A DNA stretch of 64,000 nt from A37T11 sp964546645 (GTDB lineage: Bacteria; Bacteroidota; Bacteroidia; Sphingobacteriales; Sphingobacteriaceae), in the NCBI GenBank assembly GCA_964546645.1, contig CAZJKM010000004.1:1-64000 (forward strand). Reading direction: 5' to 3'. Positions 43,104 to 51,853 of this stretch are shown here, one piece after another; position 1 is the first letter of the stretch, and each line of letters starts with the position of its first letter. The position numbers and the translations under genes are program-made. The notes beneath the pieces were generated by a model. It saw only the letters and a program-made list of their open reading frames with translations, was not told the DNA's origin and searched no databases.

Positions 43104-44480
43104 ATGGTAACACAGGAAAAACAGGCCGCACCAAAAAAAAACAAACGTGAGTGGATTTATGCCAGAAAACCTGCCGGTAAGTTGTTTAACTACCGGCAGG
43201 TATTCGGCTATCTCTTGCTTGTCTTGTTAATTTGCTCCCCGTTCATTAAGATCAACGGCGAACAGCTGTTCCTTTTTAACGTCATTGATCGTAAATTCGT
43301 ACTGTTCGGCACGGTATTCTGGCCGCAGGATATGCACATTTTTGTCTTCGGGATGCTGATTGCCATGGTGTGTATCGTGTTATTCACTGTCGTATACGGC
43401 CGGGTATGGTGCGGATGGGCCTGCCCCCAAACCATATTTATGGAATTGATATTCCGCCGTATTGAGTACTGGATAGAGGGCGATGCGCATCAGCAAAAAA
43501 AGGCAGATAACGGTCCGCAGAGCCGGATACTATTGGTAAAAAAGGCGATCAAGCACCTGCTGTTTTTCCTGATATCTTTTGCAATATCCAACATTTTTCT
43601 CGCCTATATCATCGGTACGGACCAGCTTATACGGATCATAACCGATCCTGTAAGTGCGCATATTGCCGGACTTGGAGCTATCCTGCTATTCACCCTGGTT
43701 TTTTATGCGGTATTCGCTTACGTGCGTGAGATTGTGTGCACGACCATCTGTCCGTACGGCCGCCTGCAGGGTGTCTTGCTGGATGAACAATCCATCACGG
43801 TTGCCTATGATTATAAACGCGGTGAACCACGGGGACATCGCAACCGTGAGGAGCAAAATTCTTCTATCGGAGACTGTGTGGATTGCGGGTTATGCGTGCA
43901 GGTATGCCCCACCGGGATCGATATCCGGAACGGCATACAGCTGGAATGTGTCAACTGTACGGCCTGTATTGACGCTTGCGATGCCGTGATGGATAAGGTA
44001 CAACGCCCCCGAAAGCTGATTGGCTTTTTTTCAACACGGGATATTGAAGATAAAACAACCAAACGTACAAACACGAGAGCCATCGCGTACACCGCTGTAC
44101 TGGTGGCATTGATGGGCGTGTTCACCTGGCTGTTGCTGAGCCGCACGGAAACAGACAGTACATTATTACGTGCAAAAGGCAGCAGCTACCAGTTCCGGCC
44201 GGACAGCACGGTGTCCAATCTGTATAACCTGGAACTGATCAATAAAAGTAACCGTGAGCTTTCTTTCACCCTCGAGCCTGAAGACGAACGCATACAACTA
44301 CAGCTGGTCAATCCGATTCACACCCTGAAAAAGGAAGGAACCGCACAACTCAGCTTTTTCCTGATCAGCAGGCCGGAGTATATGTCAACATATAAAACCA
44401 ATGTGAAGATAAAAGTGGTATCAGAAGGCCGGATTCTTGAAACGCTTAAAACGACGTTTATCGCTCCACCGGGGGGATGA
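43104..44480 (+). CDS. ccoG: Cbb3 oxidase accessory iron-sulfur protein CcoG (FixG/RdxA)
   Basis: A 458-residue membrane protein of the CcoG family, which has been implicated in reducing copper for cbb3 assembly. About five membrane helices occur, with a polyferredoxin segment CVDCGLCVQVCPTGIDIRNG followed by CVNCTACIDACD (two 4Fe-4S sites) near residues 260-300. WCGWACPQTIF and CTTICPYGRLQG are typical family motifs. The C-terminal periplasmic Ig-like domain (about 350-458) is present. It is the last gene of the tight ccoNO-Q-P-G cluster and is followed directly by the octamer repeat. Confidence 0.95.
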   Translation: MVTQEKQAAPKKNKREWIYARKPAGKLFNYRQVFGYLLLVLLICSPFIKINGEQLFLFNVIDRKFVLFGTVFWPQDMHIFVFGMLIAMVCIVLFTVVYGRVWCGWACPQTIFMELIFRRIEYWIEGDAHQQKKADNGPQSRILLVKKAIKHLLFFLISFAISNIFLAYIIGTDQLIRIITDPVSAHIAGLGAILLFTLVFYAVFAYVREIVCTTICPYGRLQGVLLDEQSITVAYDYKRGEPRGHRNREEQNSSIGDCVDCGLCVQVCPTGIDIRNGIQLECVNCTACIDACDAVMDKVQRPRKLIGFFSTRDIEDKTTKRTNTRAIAYTAVLVALMGVFTWLLLSRTETDSTLLRAKGSSYQFRPDSTVSNLYNLELINKSNRELSFTLEPEDERIQLQLVNPIHTLKKEGTAQLSFFLISRPEYMSTYKTNVKIKVVSEGRILETLKTTFIAPPGG

Positions 44481-44481
44481 T

Positions 44482-44529
44482 TTTTAGTGGGTTAGTGGAT
44501 TGGTTGATTAGTTGATTGGTGGGTTGGTA
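44482..44529 (+). repeat. Octamer tandem repeat, 6 units
   Basis: TTTTAGTG, GGTTAGTG, GATTGGTT, GATTAGTT, GATTGGTG, GGTTGGTA, starting one base after the ccoG stop. Same unit and orientation as the arrays at 25627 and 39736. The ccoH promoter element lies 43 bp downstream. Confidence 0.82.
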
Positions 44530-44572
44530 ACGGGTCCGGGCTGATAGCAGTAATAAAGCAAACAACAATCGG

Positions 44573-44580
44573 TAACTTTG
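44573..44580 (+). promoter_or_regulatory. -7 element TAACTTTG upstream of ccoH
   Basis: An exact TAnnTTTG match 43 bp before the ccoH ATG, in the 143-bp gap after ccoG. No FNR-like box was seen next to it, so ccoH and the next gene may also be expressed independently of the main cbb3 unit. Confidence 0.5.
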
Positions 44581-44623
44581 CGAAAATCGATTCAGCAAAT
44601 TAGCAAACAGCAGATAACAAAAA

Positions 44624-45073
44624 ATGAATTGGGGCGGATATATCATCATTGGAATGGCAACAGCCATGAGTGCCGTAGTAGCGACGGGTATTTACATGGT
44701 ATCCAGCGACAGCGATACACTGGAAGACCCGGCATACTATGAAAAAGGGCTGGCGTATGACCAGGATTTTAACCGGAAAGAACAAACTATCCGCCAACAG
44801 GCACGGCCGGAAATCCGTGTGGTGAATGATACCTTGCAGATCATCTTCAGTAAAAATGGCAATACCGGTCAGCTGCAGCTGCTACGTCCGGACAATCAAC
44901 TGGAAGATAAAACAATCACCTTCTCGGTTCCCGGCAATGGCTATTACTTACCAGTCAGTGCACTCCGTACCGGGGCATGGCAGCTGCGGCTGGACTGGCA
45001 ACAGGATCAGGATCATTTCCTGCACGAACAGCGGATTTTCATTAAAAGGGGAAATCCTGAAACGAATAACTAA
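44624..45073 (+). CDS. ccoH: Cbb3 assembly protein CcoH (FixH family)
   Basis: A 149-residue protein with one N-terminal membrane helix (WGGYIIIGMATAMSAVVATG) and a periplasmic domain containing the family's YYEKGLAYDQDFNRKEQ motif. The rest is beta-rich, as in FixH/CcoH, which stabilises the cbb3 complex. It follows ccoG after 143 bp that hold an octamer repeat and a -7 element. The SafE-type gene follows 31 bp later. Confidence 0.9.
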   Translation: MNWGGYIIIGMATAMSAVVATGIYMVSSDSDTLEDPAYYEKGLAYDQDFNRKEQTIRQQARPEIRVVNDTLQIIFSKNGNTGQLQLLRPDNQLEDKTITFSVPGNGYYLPVSALRTGAWQLRLDWQQDQDHFLHEQRIFIKRGNPETNN

Positions 45074-45104
45074 GAACGAATCGACGAAGGACTATCGACT
45101 AACA

Positions 45105-45794
45105 ATGACTTACCTTGCTTTCTTTATGGGTCTTTTGGGCAGCCTGCACTGTGCCGTCATGTGCGGACCGCTGATGCTCGCCCTGCCAGATCAGGGGAAG
45201 CCTCCTCTGGCACTGCTTTTTCACCGGCTGCTATACCAGGCAGGGCGTATTCTGACTTACGGGTTCCTCGGGTTGCTGGCTGGCCTCATCAGTTCGGGCA
45301 GTGTAATGAAAGGGTGGCAGCAACAAATCAGTATTTTTACCGGTATACTATTGTTAGTGATGGGAATTTATCACCTGGTCGGCCGTCATATACCTGCTAT
45401 TGCACAGCGGCAGCAGACCCTTGTTGCTCCTTTACTCAGCCGCATGGGTTATTGGCTATACCGGCCGGGAGGCAATTTCATGGCCGGTATGTTAAACGGA
45501 CTACTGCCATGTGGCATGGTATACCTGGCGCTGGCCAGCGCACTAAGCACCGGCAGCCTGCTAAATGGGGCACAGTTTATGCTGCTTTTCGGCCTCGGCA
45601 CCCTCCCGCTGATGCTCATTGCCGGTATAGCCGGCAGCTTTATCAAAAACAAACTCAGACTACGTTTTAACACCTGGCTACCCATGCTGTTCTTAGTAAT
45701 GGGCTGCTGGTTCGTACTCCGGGGGGCCAACCTGGACATCCCGTTTTTAAGTCCGCTGCTTTACCCGGAGGGTGCCATCCACTGTAAGCCGTAA
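45105..45794 (+). CDS. SafE/UreH-type membrane protein (sulfite exporter TauE/SafE family)
   Basis: A 229-residue protein with about six membrane helices. The N-terminal GSLHCAVMCGPLMLALP carries the His-Cys-Met-Cys motif typical of UreH/SafE proteins found in cbb3 loci, where a role in copper handling or oxidase assembly is suspected. MLNGLLPCGMVYLALASAL repeats the Cys motif in the second half. The ATG at 45105 is used because the longer frame upstream overlaps ccoH out of frame. It ends the cbb3 locus. Metal transport is an inference from motif and neighbours. Confidence 0.86.
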   Translation: MTYLAFFMGLLGSLHCAVMCGPLMLALPDQGKPPLALLFHRLLYQAGRILTYGFLGLLAGLISSGSVMKGWQQQISIFTGILLLVMGIYHLVGRHIPAIAQRQQTLVAPLLSRMGYWLYRPGGNFMAGMLNGLLPCGMVYLALASALSTGSLLNGAQFMLLFGLGTLPLMLIAGIAGSFIKNKLRLRFNTWLPMLFLVMGCWFVLRGANLDIPFLSPLLYPEGAIHCKP

Positions 45795-45882
45795 AGTACT
45801 TACTCTACTCACTACACTACTCCCTATTCATAAACAATTCCGGCCCACCTTTGTTATATATACAGCAATCAATAGGTATATT

Positions 45883-46182
45883 ATGGACAAACTGAAGCAG
45901 TATGAATTGATGGAAAAGATCGTCCGTCAGTTGGAAGACCTGAGGAACAGCCAGCAGGCAGTTATTGAAAAAGTAGCTAAAATTGAAGTGGATAATTTTG
46001 ATCTGGGTGACAAGCGGTTGGAAAAGAACCTGGCCGGTATACACCAACGTACCGCAGACAACCTGGACTCCATTACGGATCAGTTGGAATACTTTGCCGG
46101 TAAAACAGAAGATTTCGGTGAAAAGAACAATGTGGAGCGCCTGCGGGAACAACAGGATATAGACAATGTCCGGAATAGCTGA
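45883..46182 (+). CDS. Small coiled-coil hypothetical protein
   Basis: A 99-residue soluble, highly charged protein. Long amphipathic helices (YELMEKIVRQLEDLRNSQQA, then LDSITDQLEYFAGKTEDFGE) predict a coiled coil. No signal peptide, Cys or known domain. The ATG at 45883 is used; earlier in-frame codons overlap the SafE-type gene. It is 88 bp after that gene, on the same strand, and precedes a single-domain receiver. No family recognised. Confidence 0.55.
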   Translation: MDKLKQYELMEKIVRQLEDLRNSQQAVIEKVAKIEVDNFDLGDKRLEKNLAGIHQRTADNLDSITDQLEYFAGKTEDFGEKNNVERLREQQDIDNVRNS

Positions 46183-46338
46183 TACAGATTTTTGTCCATC
46201 CACACTGCGCAGGAATTTCCCCCTGTAAATACCCGGCTTCACAGCAATATACCGTAGAAACCGGTTACAAAATAATCCATCCTGCAACAAAACCCTCTTC
46301 GTATTGTTGTAGCGGTATAACTAATCATTGGCGTTGGA

Positions 46339-46358
46339 AGCGGGGACCATTCCCCGTT
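46339..46358 (+). other. Hairpin just upstream of the receiver gene
   Basis: CGGGGA at 46341-46346 pairs with TCCCCG at 46351-46356 over a 4-base loop; with flanking bases the stem reaches about 8 bp. It ends 13 bp before the ATG at 46372 and could affect ribosome access. No T-tract follows. Confidence 0.5.
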
Positions 46359-46371
46359 AAGGTTTAGAAAA

Positions 46372-46770
46372 ATGCCGGAACGAACGATACTATACATTGA
46401 AGACGACGAGAACACAGCTGAAGTCGTTACTGAAATCCTGGAACTGGAGCATTACCGGGTAATTACTGACAACGGCCATGAAATGCATCGTATTATCAGG
46501 CGCCAGCCTATCGGATTGATTCTGATGGATGAAAATTTAATCTGGTGCTGGGGGAGTTCACTTTGTAATGAAGTGAAAGAAGACCCTGTATCCAGCCATA
46601 TCCCCGTTATACTGGTGACACTGGCCCCAGGCATCGACAAGATAGCCCGTAATTGCGGGGCCGATGACTATCTGGCGAAGCCATTTAACATTTACGACAT
46701 CATACAAAAAGTAAATAAATGGTTTTTAGCGGATCCCATCCACAGCTTCCGGCAACCCGGAGAGGTCTAA
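46372..46770 (+). CDS. Single-domain response regulator receiver
   Basis: A 132-residue CheY-like receiver without an output domain. The acidic pocket is in YIEDDENTAEV, the phosphoacceptor Asp in LILMDENLIW, the Thr in ILVTLAP and the Lys in DDYLAKPFN. The segment after the Asp (ENLIWCWGSSLC) lacks the usual Met-Pro, with Trp and Cys in its place, so its switch surface is unusual. A compact 8-bp hairpin at 46339-46358 lies just before the ATG. It may serve the PAS/GAF kinase at 47595; no dedicated partner is adjacent. Confidence 0.85.
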   Translation: MPERTILYIEDDENTAEVVTEILELEHYRVITDNGHEMHRIIRRQPIGLILMDENLIWCWGSSLCNEVKEDPVSSHIPVILVTLAPGIDKIARNCGADDYLAKPFNIYDIIQKVNKWFLADPIHSFRQPGEV

Positions 46771-46878
46771 TATAAAATGTTACAAACAAATCGTTTCCGG
46801 GTGAGTTATTTCAGTACTCCGCCTTACTGCGGAAAGAAAAACATCAATAAATAAGATTTCAAAAGATTAAGGAGAGAA

Positions 46879-47406
46879 ATGATGGCGAACATGAGAAATC
46901 AGAAGAATGGAAATGGGGATATGCCGAACCGGCATCTTCATGAGTTGTTTGTGGATGAACTGAAAGACATCCTCGGAGGAGAAAAGCAACTGCTGAAAGG
47001 CCTGAAAAAAATGGCACAGAAAGCACAGCGGTCTTCGCTTAGGGAAGCATTTGAAATGCACCATACTGAGACAGAGGGGCACATTGATCGCCTGAAACAG
47101 GTTTTTGAATCCATTGGTAAACCAACACGGGGTAAAAAATGCAAAGCGATGGAAGGCCTGCTGAATGAGGCAGATGAGATTATGGATGAATTTGAAGGGG
47201 ATGAAGCTATGGATGCGGCACTGATAGCCGCTGCGCAGAAAGTAGAGCACTATGAAATTGCAACCTATGGCTGCCTGGTGACATATGCCCGGTTAATGGA
47301 GCATGAAGAGGCGGAGCGGATTCTTAGTGAAACCCTGAAAGAGGAGAAAGAAACAGATGTCAAGCTGACAGAAATTGCCATGGAGGAAGCAAATGTGATG
47401 GCGTGA
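46879..47406 (+). CDS. Ferritin-like DUF892 (YciE/YciF) protein
   Basis: A 175-residue four-helix protein of the DUF892 family: LHELFVDELKDILGGEKQLL, LREAFEMHHTETEGHIDRL and KVEHYEIATYGCLVTYARL carry the Glu/His residues of the ferritin-like diiron site. Members are stress-associated in many bacteria. The first of several Met codons near 46879 is used. A strong terminator follows at 47430-47466. The neighbours are signalling proteins, so a stress function is likely but not proven. Confidence 0.9.
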   Translation: MMANMRNQKNGNGDMPNRHLHELFVDELKDILGGEKQLLKGLKKMAQKAQRSSLREAFEMHHTETEGHIDRLKQVFESIGKPTRGKKCKAMEGLLNEADEIMDEFEGDEAMDAALIAAAQKVEHYEIATYGCLVTYARLMEHEEAERILSETLKEEKETDVKLTEIAMEEANVMA

Positions 47407-47429
47407 TAGTGTGTGCGTAATGTGGTAAT

Positions 47430-47466
47430 GCAGGGGCGTAGCGATTTGTTACGCCCCTGCTTTTTT
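47430..47466 (+). terminator. Rho-independent terminator after the DUF892 gene
   Basis: GCAGGGGCGTA at 47430-47440 pairs perfectly with TACGCCCCTGC at 47450-47460, followed by six T. An 11-bp GC-rich stem makes this the strongest terminator in the window. Confidence 0.93.
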
Positions 47467-47561
47467 ATAGAATTGCCACACGGCTATTTTTCTGAATGAA
47501 CGAAATATCGGCATCCATTATATTTTCGGTAAGTTTAACAAACAAGTTCCATGAATTTGCA

Positions 47562-47569
47562 TAGCTTTG
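47562..47569 (+). promoter_or_regulatory. -7 element TAGCTTTG for the PAS/GAF kinase
   Basis: An exact TAnnTTTG match 25 bp before the ATG at 47595, downstream of the DUF892 terminator, so the kinase is transcribed separately. Confidence 0.6.
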
Positions 47570-47594
47570 GCTGGTCTACATCAGTTTTCAGATA

Positions 47595-49607
47595 ATGGCA
47601 TTAAGAGTGAGCATACTCAATCAGCATAACGTTCTGTGGCATTTTCAGCAGTTATTTACCGCTTCTTCCCTGGCGGCTTACATCTGCGACAGCAAAGGAA
47701 CTATTATTTACTACAACCATGCCGCGGCCACTCTTTGGGGACAAAGCCCCCTCCCAGGAGTTGATAAACAGCATGGGGTGGAAAAAGCATACTTCCCGGA
47801 CGGACGCCCGATGCCGGTGACGGAACGCCCGGTCACACGAATACTGCGTACTGGTGAGCCTCACGAAGGAGAAGAAATCATGATAGAACGGCCTGATCGT
47901 TCTTTCCGTCATGTACTGGTGCATGCTTATCCCGTTTTTGAGGACCAACACGTGATCGCGGTTTACATTATCCTCACAGACATCACGGCACATAAAGAAA
48001 ATAATGAAAAACATGCTATTCTTTCCGCTATCGTGGAATCTTCCGAGGATGCCATCATCAGTAAGACCCTGGATGGCATTATCATGAGCTGGAATGCTGC
48101 GGCCCATCGCATCTTTGGTTACACAGAAGAGGAGGCAATTGGTAAACATATCAGTCTGCTCATACCTCCTGACCTGCTGGATGAAGAAGAGCATATCATA
48201 GAACATATCCGGTCGGGAAAAAACATTGATCACTTCCAAACCATCCGTATCTCAAAATCAGGCAAGGAGATTCCGATATCGCTGACCATATCTCCCGTTA
48301 AAAACGATAAAGGGGCCATAACCGGCGCATCGAAAATTGCCCGGGACATATCGGATCAGCGGCAAAAAGAGCAGGCTATTGCAGAGAATACCAGGCGGCT
48401 TGAAATCCTGAATTCAATCAGCAGAAGCATATCCGAGAAATTAAACGCCGAGTCCATTACGCAACGTGTGACAAATGCCTCTGTGGATATTTCCCGGGCT
48501 GCATTCGCGGCTTTCCTATATTTTCCCCAGTCATCCGGCGATAAAAAGGCCCCCTTACTTTATACCACACCGGGCTTACCCGGAAACGCCATTCATACCA
48601 TTCTCACCGATGCGGAGGATACCTTCCTTTTCCATCCGGTAATAACAGCCGGCAATGCGGTACGGGTTCCGGATATCCGTCTGAATCCGGAGTATGTAAG
48701 CCAGGACCTGCTACTACAACGATTGATGCGGTATGCTCCCTTCACCAGTTATATGGCTATCCCGATATTTTCCAGCACAGGCATAGTAGCCGGTGGGTTA
48801 TTTTTTGGCCACCCGGAAGAAACAGCGTTTTCAGCTGAACAGGAAAGCATGATCATCCACCTTATTTCCCTGGCAGCCGTCGCCCTGGATAACGCCAGGC
48901 TGTTTGAAGATGTCAACGCACTGAATAAGAAGAAAGACGAATTCATTGCATTGGCAAGCCATGAACTGAAAACGCCATTAACAACCCTAAGCGGTTATCT
49001 CCAATTACTGGAAAGGACTAATCAGGATGAAAGAGGAACACTCTTTCTGCAAAAGTCCCTCAGACAGGTCAATAAGCTGAACAACCTGATAACAGACCTA
49101 TTGGATGTAGCTAAGATCGAAGCCGGTAAGCTTATGCTGAACATGGAAGTATTTGATCTGTCTGAACTATGTGCTGAAGTTGCAGAAAATTACAATCATC
49201 TTCAGAAAACACACCGGGTAGAACTGACGAAAAGATCCGACGGGCCACTATTGGTATATGCAGATTGGCAACGTATTGAGCAAGTGGTGATCAACTTTCT
49301 TTCAAATGCGATCAAATATTCACCAGGACAACACGATGTCGCGATCCGGATAACCAAAACATGTTCTGACGTTACGGTCTTTGTGGACGATAAAGGAATC
49401 GGCCTGAGCAAGGCCGATCAGCAGCATCTTTTCACCCGTTTCTATCGGGCAGGCGACCATCCTTCAATCCCGGGGCTTGGGATCGGCCTGTATCTCTGCA
49501 AAGAGGTTATTGATAGACATGGAGGTAACATCGGAGTCGAAAGCGAACCAGGAAAAGGGGCCACCTTCTATTTCACGCTACCTCTCTATATGACAACGGA
49601 AACATAG
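47595..49607 (+). CDS. PAS-PAS-GAF sensor histidine kinase
   Basis: A 670-residue soluble kinase. The first PAS (about 15-130) has AAYICDSKGTIIYYNHAAAT; the second (about 135-255) has AIVESSEDAIISKTLDGIIM with RIFGYTEEEAIGKHISLLIP. A GAF domain (about 275-430) follows, then HisKA with FIALASHELKTPLTTLSGYL and HATPase with NFLSNAIKYSPGQ, VDDKGIGLS and GLGIGLYLC. No membrane helix. The PAS domains lack the RHDxY and GIGRE residues of the heme-PAS kinase at 33014, so another ligand or redox signal is likely. A terminator follows at 49666. No output regulator is directly adjacent. Confidence 0.93.
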   Translation: MALRVSILNQHNVLWHFQQLFTASSLAAYICDSKGTIIYYNHAAATLWGQSPLPGVDKQHGVEKAYFPDGRPMPVTERPVTRILRTGEPHEGEEIMIERPDRSFRHVLVHAYPVFEDQHVIAVYIILTDITAHKENNEKHAILSAIVESSEDAIISKTLDGIIMSWNAAAHRIFGYTEEEAIGKHISLLIPPDLLDEEEHIIEHIRSGKNIDHFQTIRISKSGKEIPISLTISPVKNDKGAITGASKIARDISDQRQKEQAIAENTRRLEILNSISRSISEKLNAESITQRVTNASVDISRAAFAAFLYFPQSSGDKKAPLLYTTPGLPGNAIHTILTDAEDTFLFHPVITAGNAVRVPDIRLNPEYVSQDLLLQRLMRYAPFTSYMAIPIFSSTGIVAGGLFFGHPEETAFSAEQESMIIHLISLAAVALDNARLFEDVNALNKKKDEFIALASHELKTPLTTLSGYLQLLERTNQDERGTLFLQKSLRQVNKLNNLITDLLDVAKIEAGKLMLNMEVFDLSELCAEVAENYNHLQKTHRVELTKRSDGPLLVYADWQRIEQVVINFLSNAIKYSPGQHDVAIRITKTCSDVTVFVDDKGIGLSKADQQHLFTRFYRAGDHPSIPGLGIGLYLCKEVIDRHGGNIGVESEPGKGATFYFTLPLYMTTET

Positions 49608-49665
49608 GTTCGTCTTATCGCATAGCTCAGCTAACGGTAAGTTTGCACATCAGTAGTTTTTAAGC

Positions 49666-49696
49666 AAAAAAGGCGCGCTTCACAGCGGGCCTTTTC
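49666..49696 (+). terminator. Terminator after the PAS/GAF kinase
   Basis: AAAAGGC pairs with GCCTTTT (ending at 49695), with an inner CGCT/AGCG stem around TCAC. The U-tract is short. It lies about 60 bp after the kinase stop. Confidence 0.65.
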
Positions 49697-49817
49697 TATC
49701 TTAACCAAACCTAACAAATGTTATGAAATGAATCACACTTGCTTATAATACAAAAGTAAGATGCCTGTATTACCTCAATATAATGTACAGATTATGTTTT
49801 TATCCTGCGTTGAAAAT

Positions 49818-50375
49818 CTATTCTTCGAAAAACCTCCAGCGCCGCTGATCCTTATCATACCTTACCTTTTTATCGGGGAATTCAATGTGTTCCGTGTCAC
49901 CGACGTTTACTGTGTAATACGGCGAAAGGTCCTCCCCTTTTACCATCCTCTCAAAGAAGACCGCTGTCCGTTCAGCCAGATCCTCTTTTTTCATTTTCCA
50001 GGTACGGTAGATTTCCTCGTATTCGACAATAGTCCCCGATCTGTCCCGTTTCAGGCGCCCGCCGGTAGCGACATATTTTTCGTACAGGCTGGGAGCTATA
50101 CGGCTCATCTCAAAATACGTATAACCGTCCTTCGGAGACTCATAATATTTATCCAGCCCCATTGATTTTGCCCCCGCCTGATAAGCCTGGTCAAACCGGC
50201 TTTCAAATTTTGTAGCTTCGCTAGCCTGTTTCGGCAGCCGGCCGACATACCGGATGATCTCGTATTTGAATGAATCCTGTGCGGCAACAGATAAGGTACG
50301 GTCCGGGCGATATTTTTCATGACTGCTGCAGCCATATAAAACCATCGTAACCAAAATAATCACAAATCCCTTCAT
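49818..50375 (-). CDS. Hypothetical lipoprotein
   Basis: A 185-residue lipoprotein: MKGFVIILVTMVLYGCSSHE with lipobox Cys near residue 16. The mature part is charged and mixed helix/strand, with a C-terminal YTVNVGDTEHIEFPDKKVRY segment. No known family. The ATG at 50375 is preferred to an upstream codon at 50396 because it gives a proper signal peptide and the terminator of the previous gene ends just before it. It follows the beta-helix lipoprotein and TonB receptor on the same strand. Confidence 0.65.
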   Translation of the reverse strand: MKGFVIILVTMVLYGCSSHEKYRPDRTLSVAAQDSFKYEIIRYVGRLPKQASEATKFESRFDQAYQAGAKSMGLDKYYESPKDGYTYFEMSRIAPSLYEKYVATGGRLKRDRSGTIVEYEEIYRTWKMKKEDLAERTAVFFERMVKGEDLSPYYTVNVGDTEHIEFPDKKVRYDKDQRRWRFFEE

Positions 50376-50380
50376 AACAC

Positions 50381-50410
50381 AAAAAAGCAAGGACACGGAC
50401 GGCCCTTGCT
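50381..50410 (-). terminator. Terminator after the beta-helix lipoprotein gene
   Basis: On the minus strand, AGCAAGG (50410-50404) pairs with CCTTGCT (50392-50386) and is followed by a T run to 50381. It separates the gene at 50427 from the lipoprotein at 49818. Confidence 0.8.
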
Positions 50411-50426
50411 CTGCTTTTTAATCTGA

Positions 50427-51833
50427 TTAATATACTTTTTTGATTGGATTGAAGTTTGTCCATCCCTGCGTCCAGTCAGTCGACCCGAACGCACCACGGA
50501 ACGCAACGGTTTTATTAAAATGTCCTGTACGGGCGGCTTCATTAAACTTACCATAGCTGAATTTAGCACCGGTGGCCAACGTACCTGCGGTTACTGCAAA
50601 ATTCGGGTGCTCAGTATACCCTTCCTTCGTCGTAGTGCCGAACAGCAGGCCCGACGTGATGCCTAAAGCGGTATAAGCTGCGGTGGTTTCGAAACTGGCA
50701 CCTGCATTGACTGTATTTTCGTTTTCAGTGAGGTAAGCTGAGATGGCATCAGGCGTAACACCTGAGCCGGAAAGCACCGCATTCGTCTTTGCAAGGAAAA
50801 TATTATTGGCGATCAGTCCGGTACCATCCTGGTAATTAGGAAATACCGACGACTGGTTCATGCGTATGGCTGTGGGGAATCCGATAAATACCGAGTTAAA
50901 TATGGAACCGGCAACATTCCGGCGCAGGTCAACCGCATGGCGGAAATTAGCACTGAAGGCATTACCGTTGATAGCCGGCCCAATCACGGTAAAATTGGAA
51001 ACCACAGCAGTGGTTTTAAAACGATCGAGGTTGTTTTGTCCGTCTGTATCCCACTCGAACCCGTTCGACTCCGACTGGTCAGCAAAACTTGGGTAATGCA
51101 ACGCCAGACCGAATTGCAGGTTACCTGAAAAGCCGTTATCAATATCAAAGCTATCATCCCAGGTGCCGAATACCACCAGGTACTTTCCATTAACCGAGCC
51201 TCCGAACCATTCGATACCGTCGTCGCCACCATAGGAAACCTGAATATGTTCAAATTTAGTTCCCCGGCCCACACCTCCTAAGGTGATGCTGTTGGTTTCG
51301 TTATTAGCGGTCAACTCAATCCCTGCAAACTCAACACGCAGGTATTCCATCTCACCGCTGCTGTCATCATCGTCATTACCACCATAGATAACCGATGGAG
51401 TAATCCCTTCAATCGCAGGATCAGGAATATTGACACGGGCTCTTCCCAATACAACCAAACCGCCCCAGTCACTTCGGTCACGCTCACCTGGAGCCTGGTT
51501 TGACGTCATGACAATCGGATTTTCACGCGTACCCTTGGCAATGATCTTACCGCCGCGGTCAATAATCAGCGTACCTTTACTCGCTTTCTCTCCGTACAAT
51601 ACGGTTCCGGGGTCAATGGTCAGCGTCTGGCCATTCCGAACGAATACCTGTCCGCGGATCAGGTACTTTTCATTCGGGGTTAACCTTTGTGTAGACAGAT
51701 CTCCTGTCAGCACCACATACTCGTCCTTATCATCCGTCGGCCCAACGGGGTCCTTACTGCACGCTGACAAGAACATGATTACTGCCAAAAAACTCCATAG
51801 GATTTTTTTAGTGTTGTTTTTAGTTGTTTCCAT
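50427..51833 (-). CDS. Beta-helix-like surface lipoprotein
   Basis: A 468-residue lipoprotein with signal and lipobox Cys in FLAVIMFLSACSKDP. The body has repeated short strands and turns, such as GTLIIDRGGKIIAKGTREN, FEHIQVSYGGDDGIEWFGGS and WDDSFDIDNGFSG, resembling a right-handed beta-helix of pectate-lyase type, but no catalytic set was identified. An Asp run (GGNDDDDSSGEMEYLRV) may bind Ca2+. It starts 20 bp after the TonB-dependent receptor gene, so the pair probably forms an outer-membrane uptake unit in the manner of SusC with a non-SusD partner. A terminator follows at 50381-50410. Confidence 0.8.
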   Translation of the reverse strand: METTKNNTKKILWSFLAVIMFLSACSKDPVGPTDDKDEYVVLTGDLSTQRLTPNEKYLIRGQVFVRNGQTLTIDPGTVLYGEKASKGTLIIDRGGKIIAKGTRENPIVMTSNQAPGERDRSDWGGLVVLGRARVNIPDPAIEGITPSVIYGGNDDDDSSGEMEYLRVEFAGIELTANNETNSITLGGVGRGTKFEHIQVSYGGDDGIEWFGGSVNGKYLVVFGTWDDSFDIDNGFSGNLQFGLALHYPSFADQSESNGFEWDTDGQNNLDRFKTTAVVSNFTVIGPAINGNAFSANFRHAVDLRRNVAGSIFNSVFIGFPTAIRMNQSSVFPNYQDGTGLIANNIFLAKTNAVLSGSGVTPDAISAYLTENENTVNAGASFETTAAYTALGITSGLLFGTTTKEGYTEHPNFAVTAGTLATGAKFSYGKFNEAARTGHFNKTVAFRGAFGSTDWTQGWTNFNPIKKVY

Positions 51834-51853
51834 ACTACTATTATTTAATTTAT

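Noticed and set aside
44826..45104. N-terminal extension of the SafE-type protein overlapping ccoH
   Set aside because: The upstream part is out of frame with ccoH and has no membrane character; the ATG at 45105 gives the normal family start.
47595..49607. Second heme-PAS oxygen sensor
   Set aside because: Its PAS domains lack the RHDxY and IIGIGRE residues present in the kinase at 33014, so a heme role is not supported.
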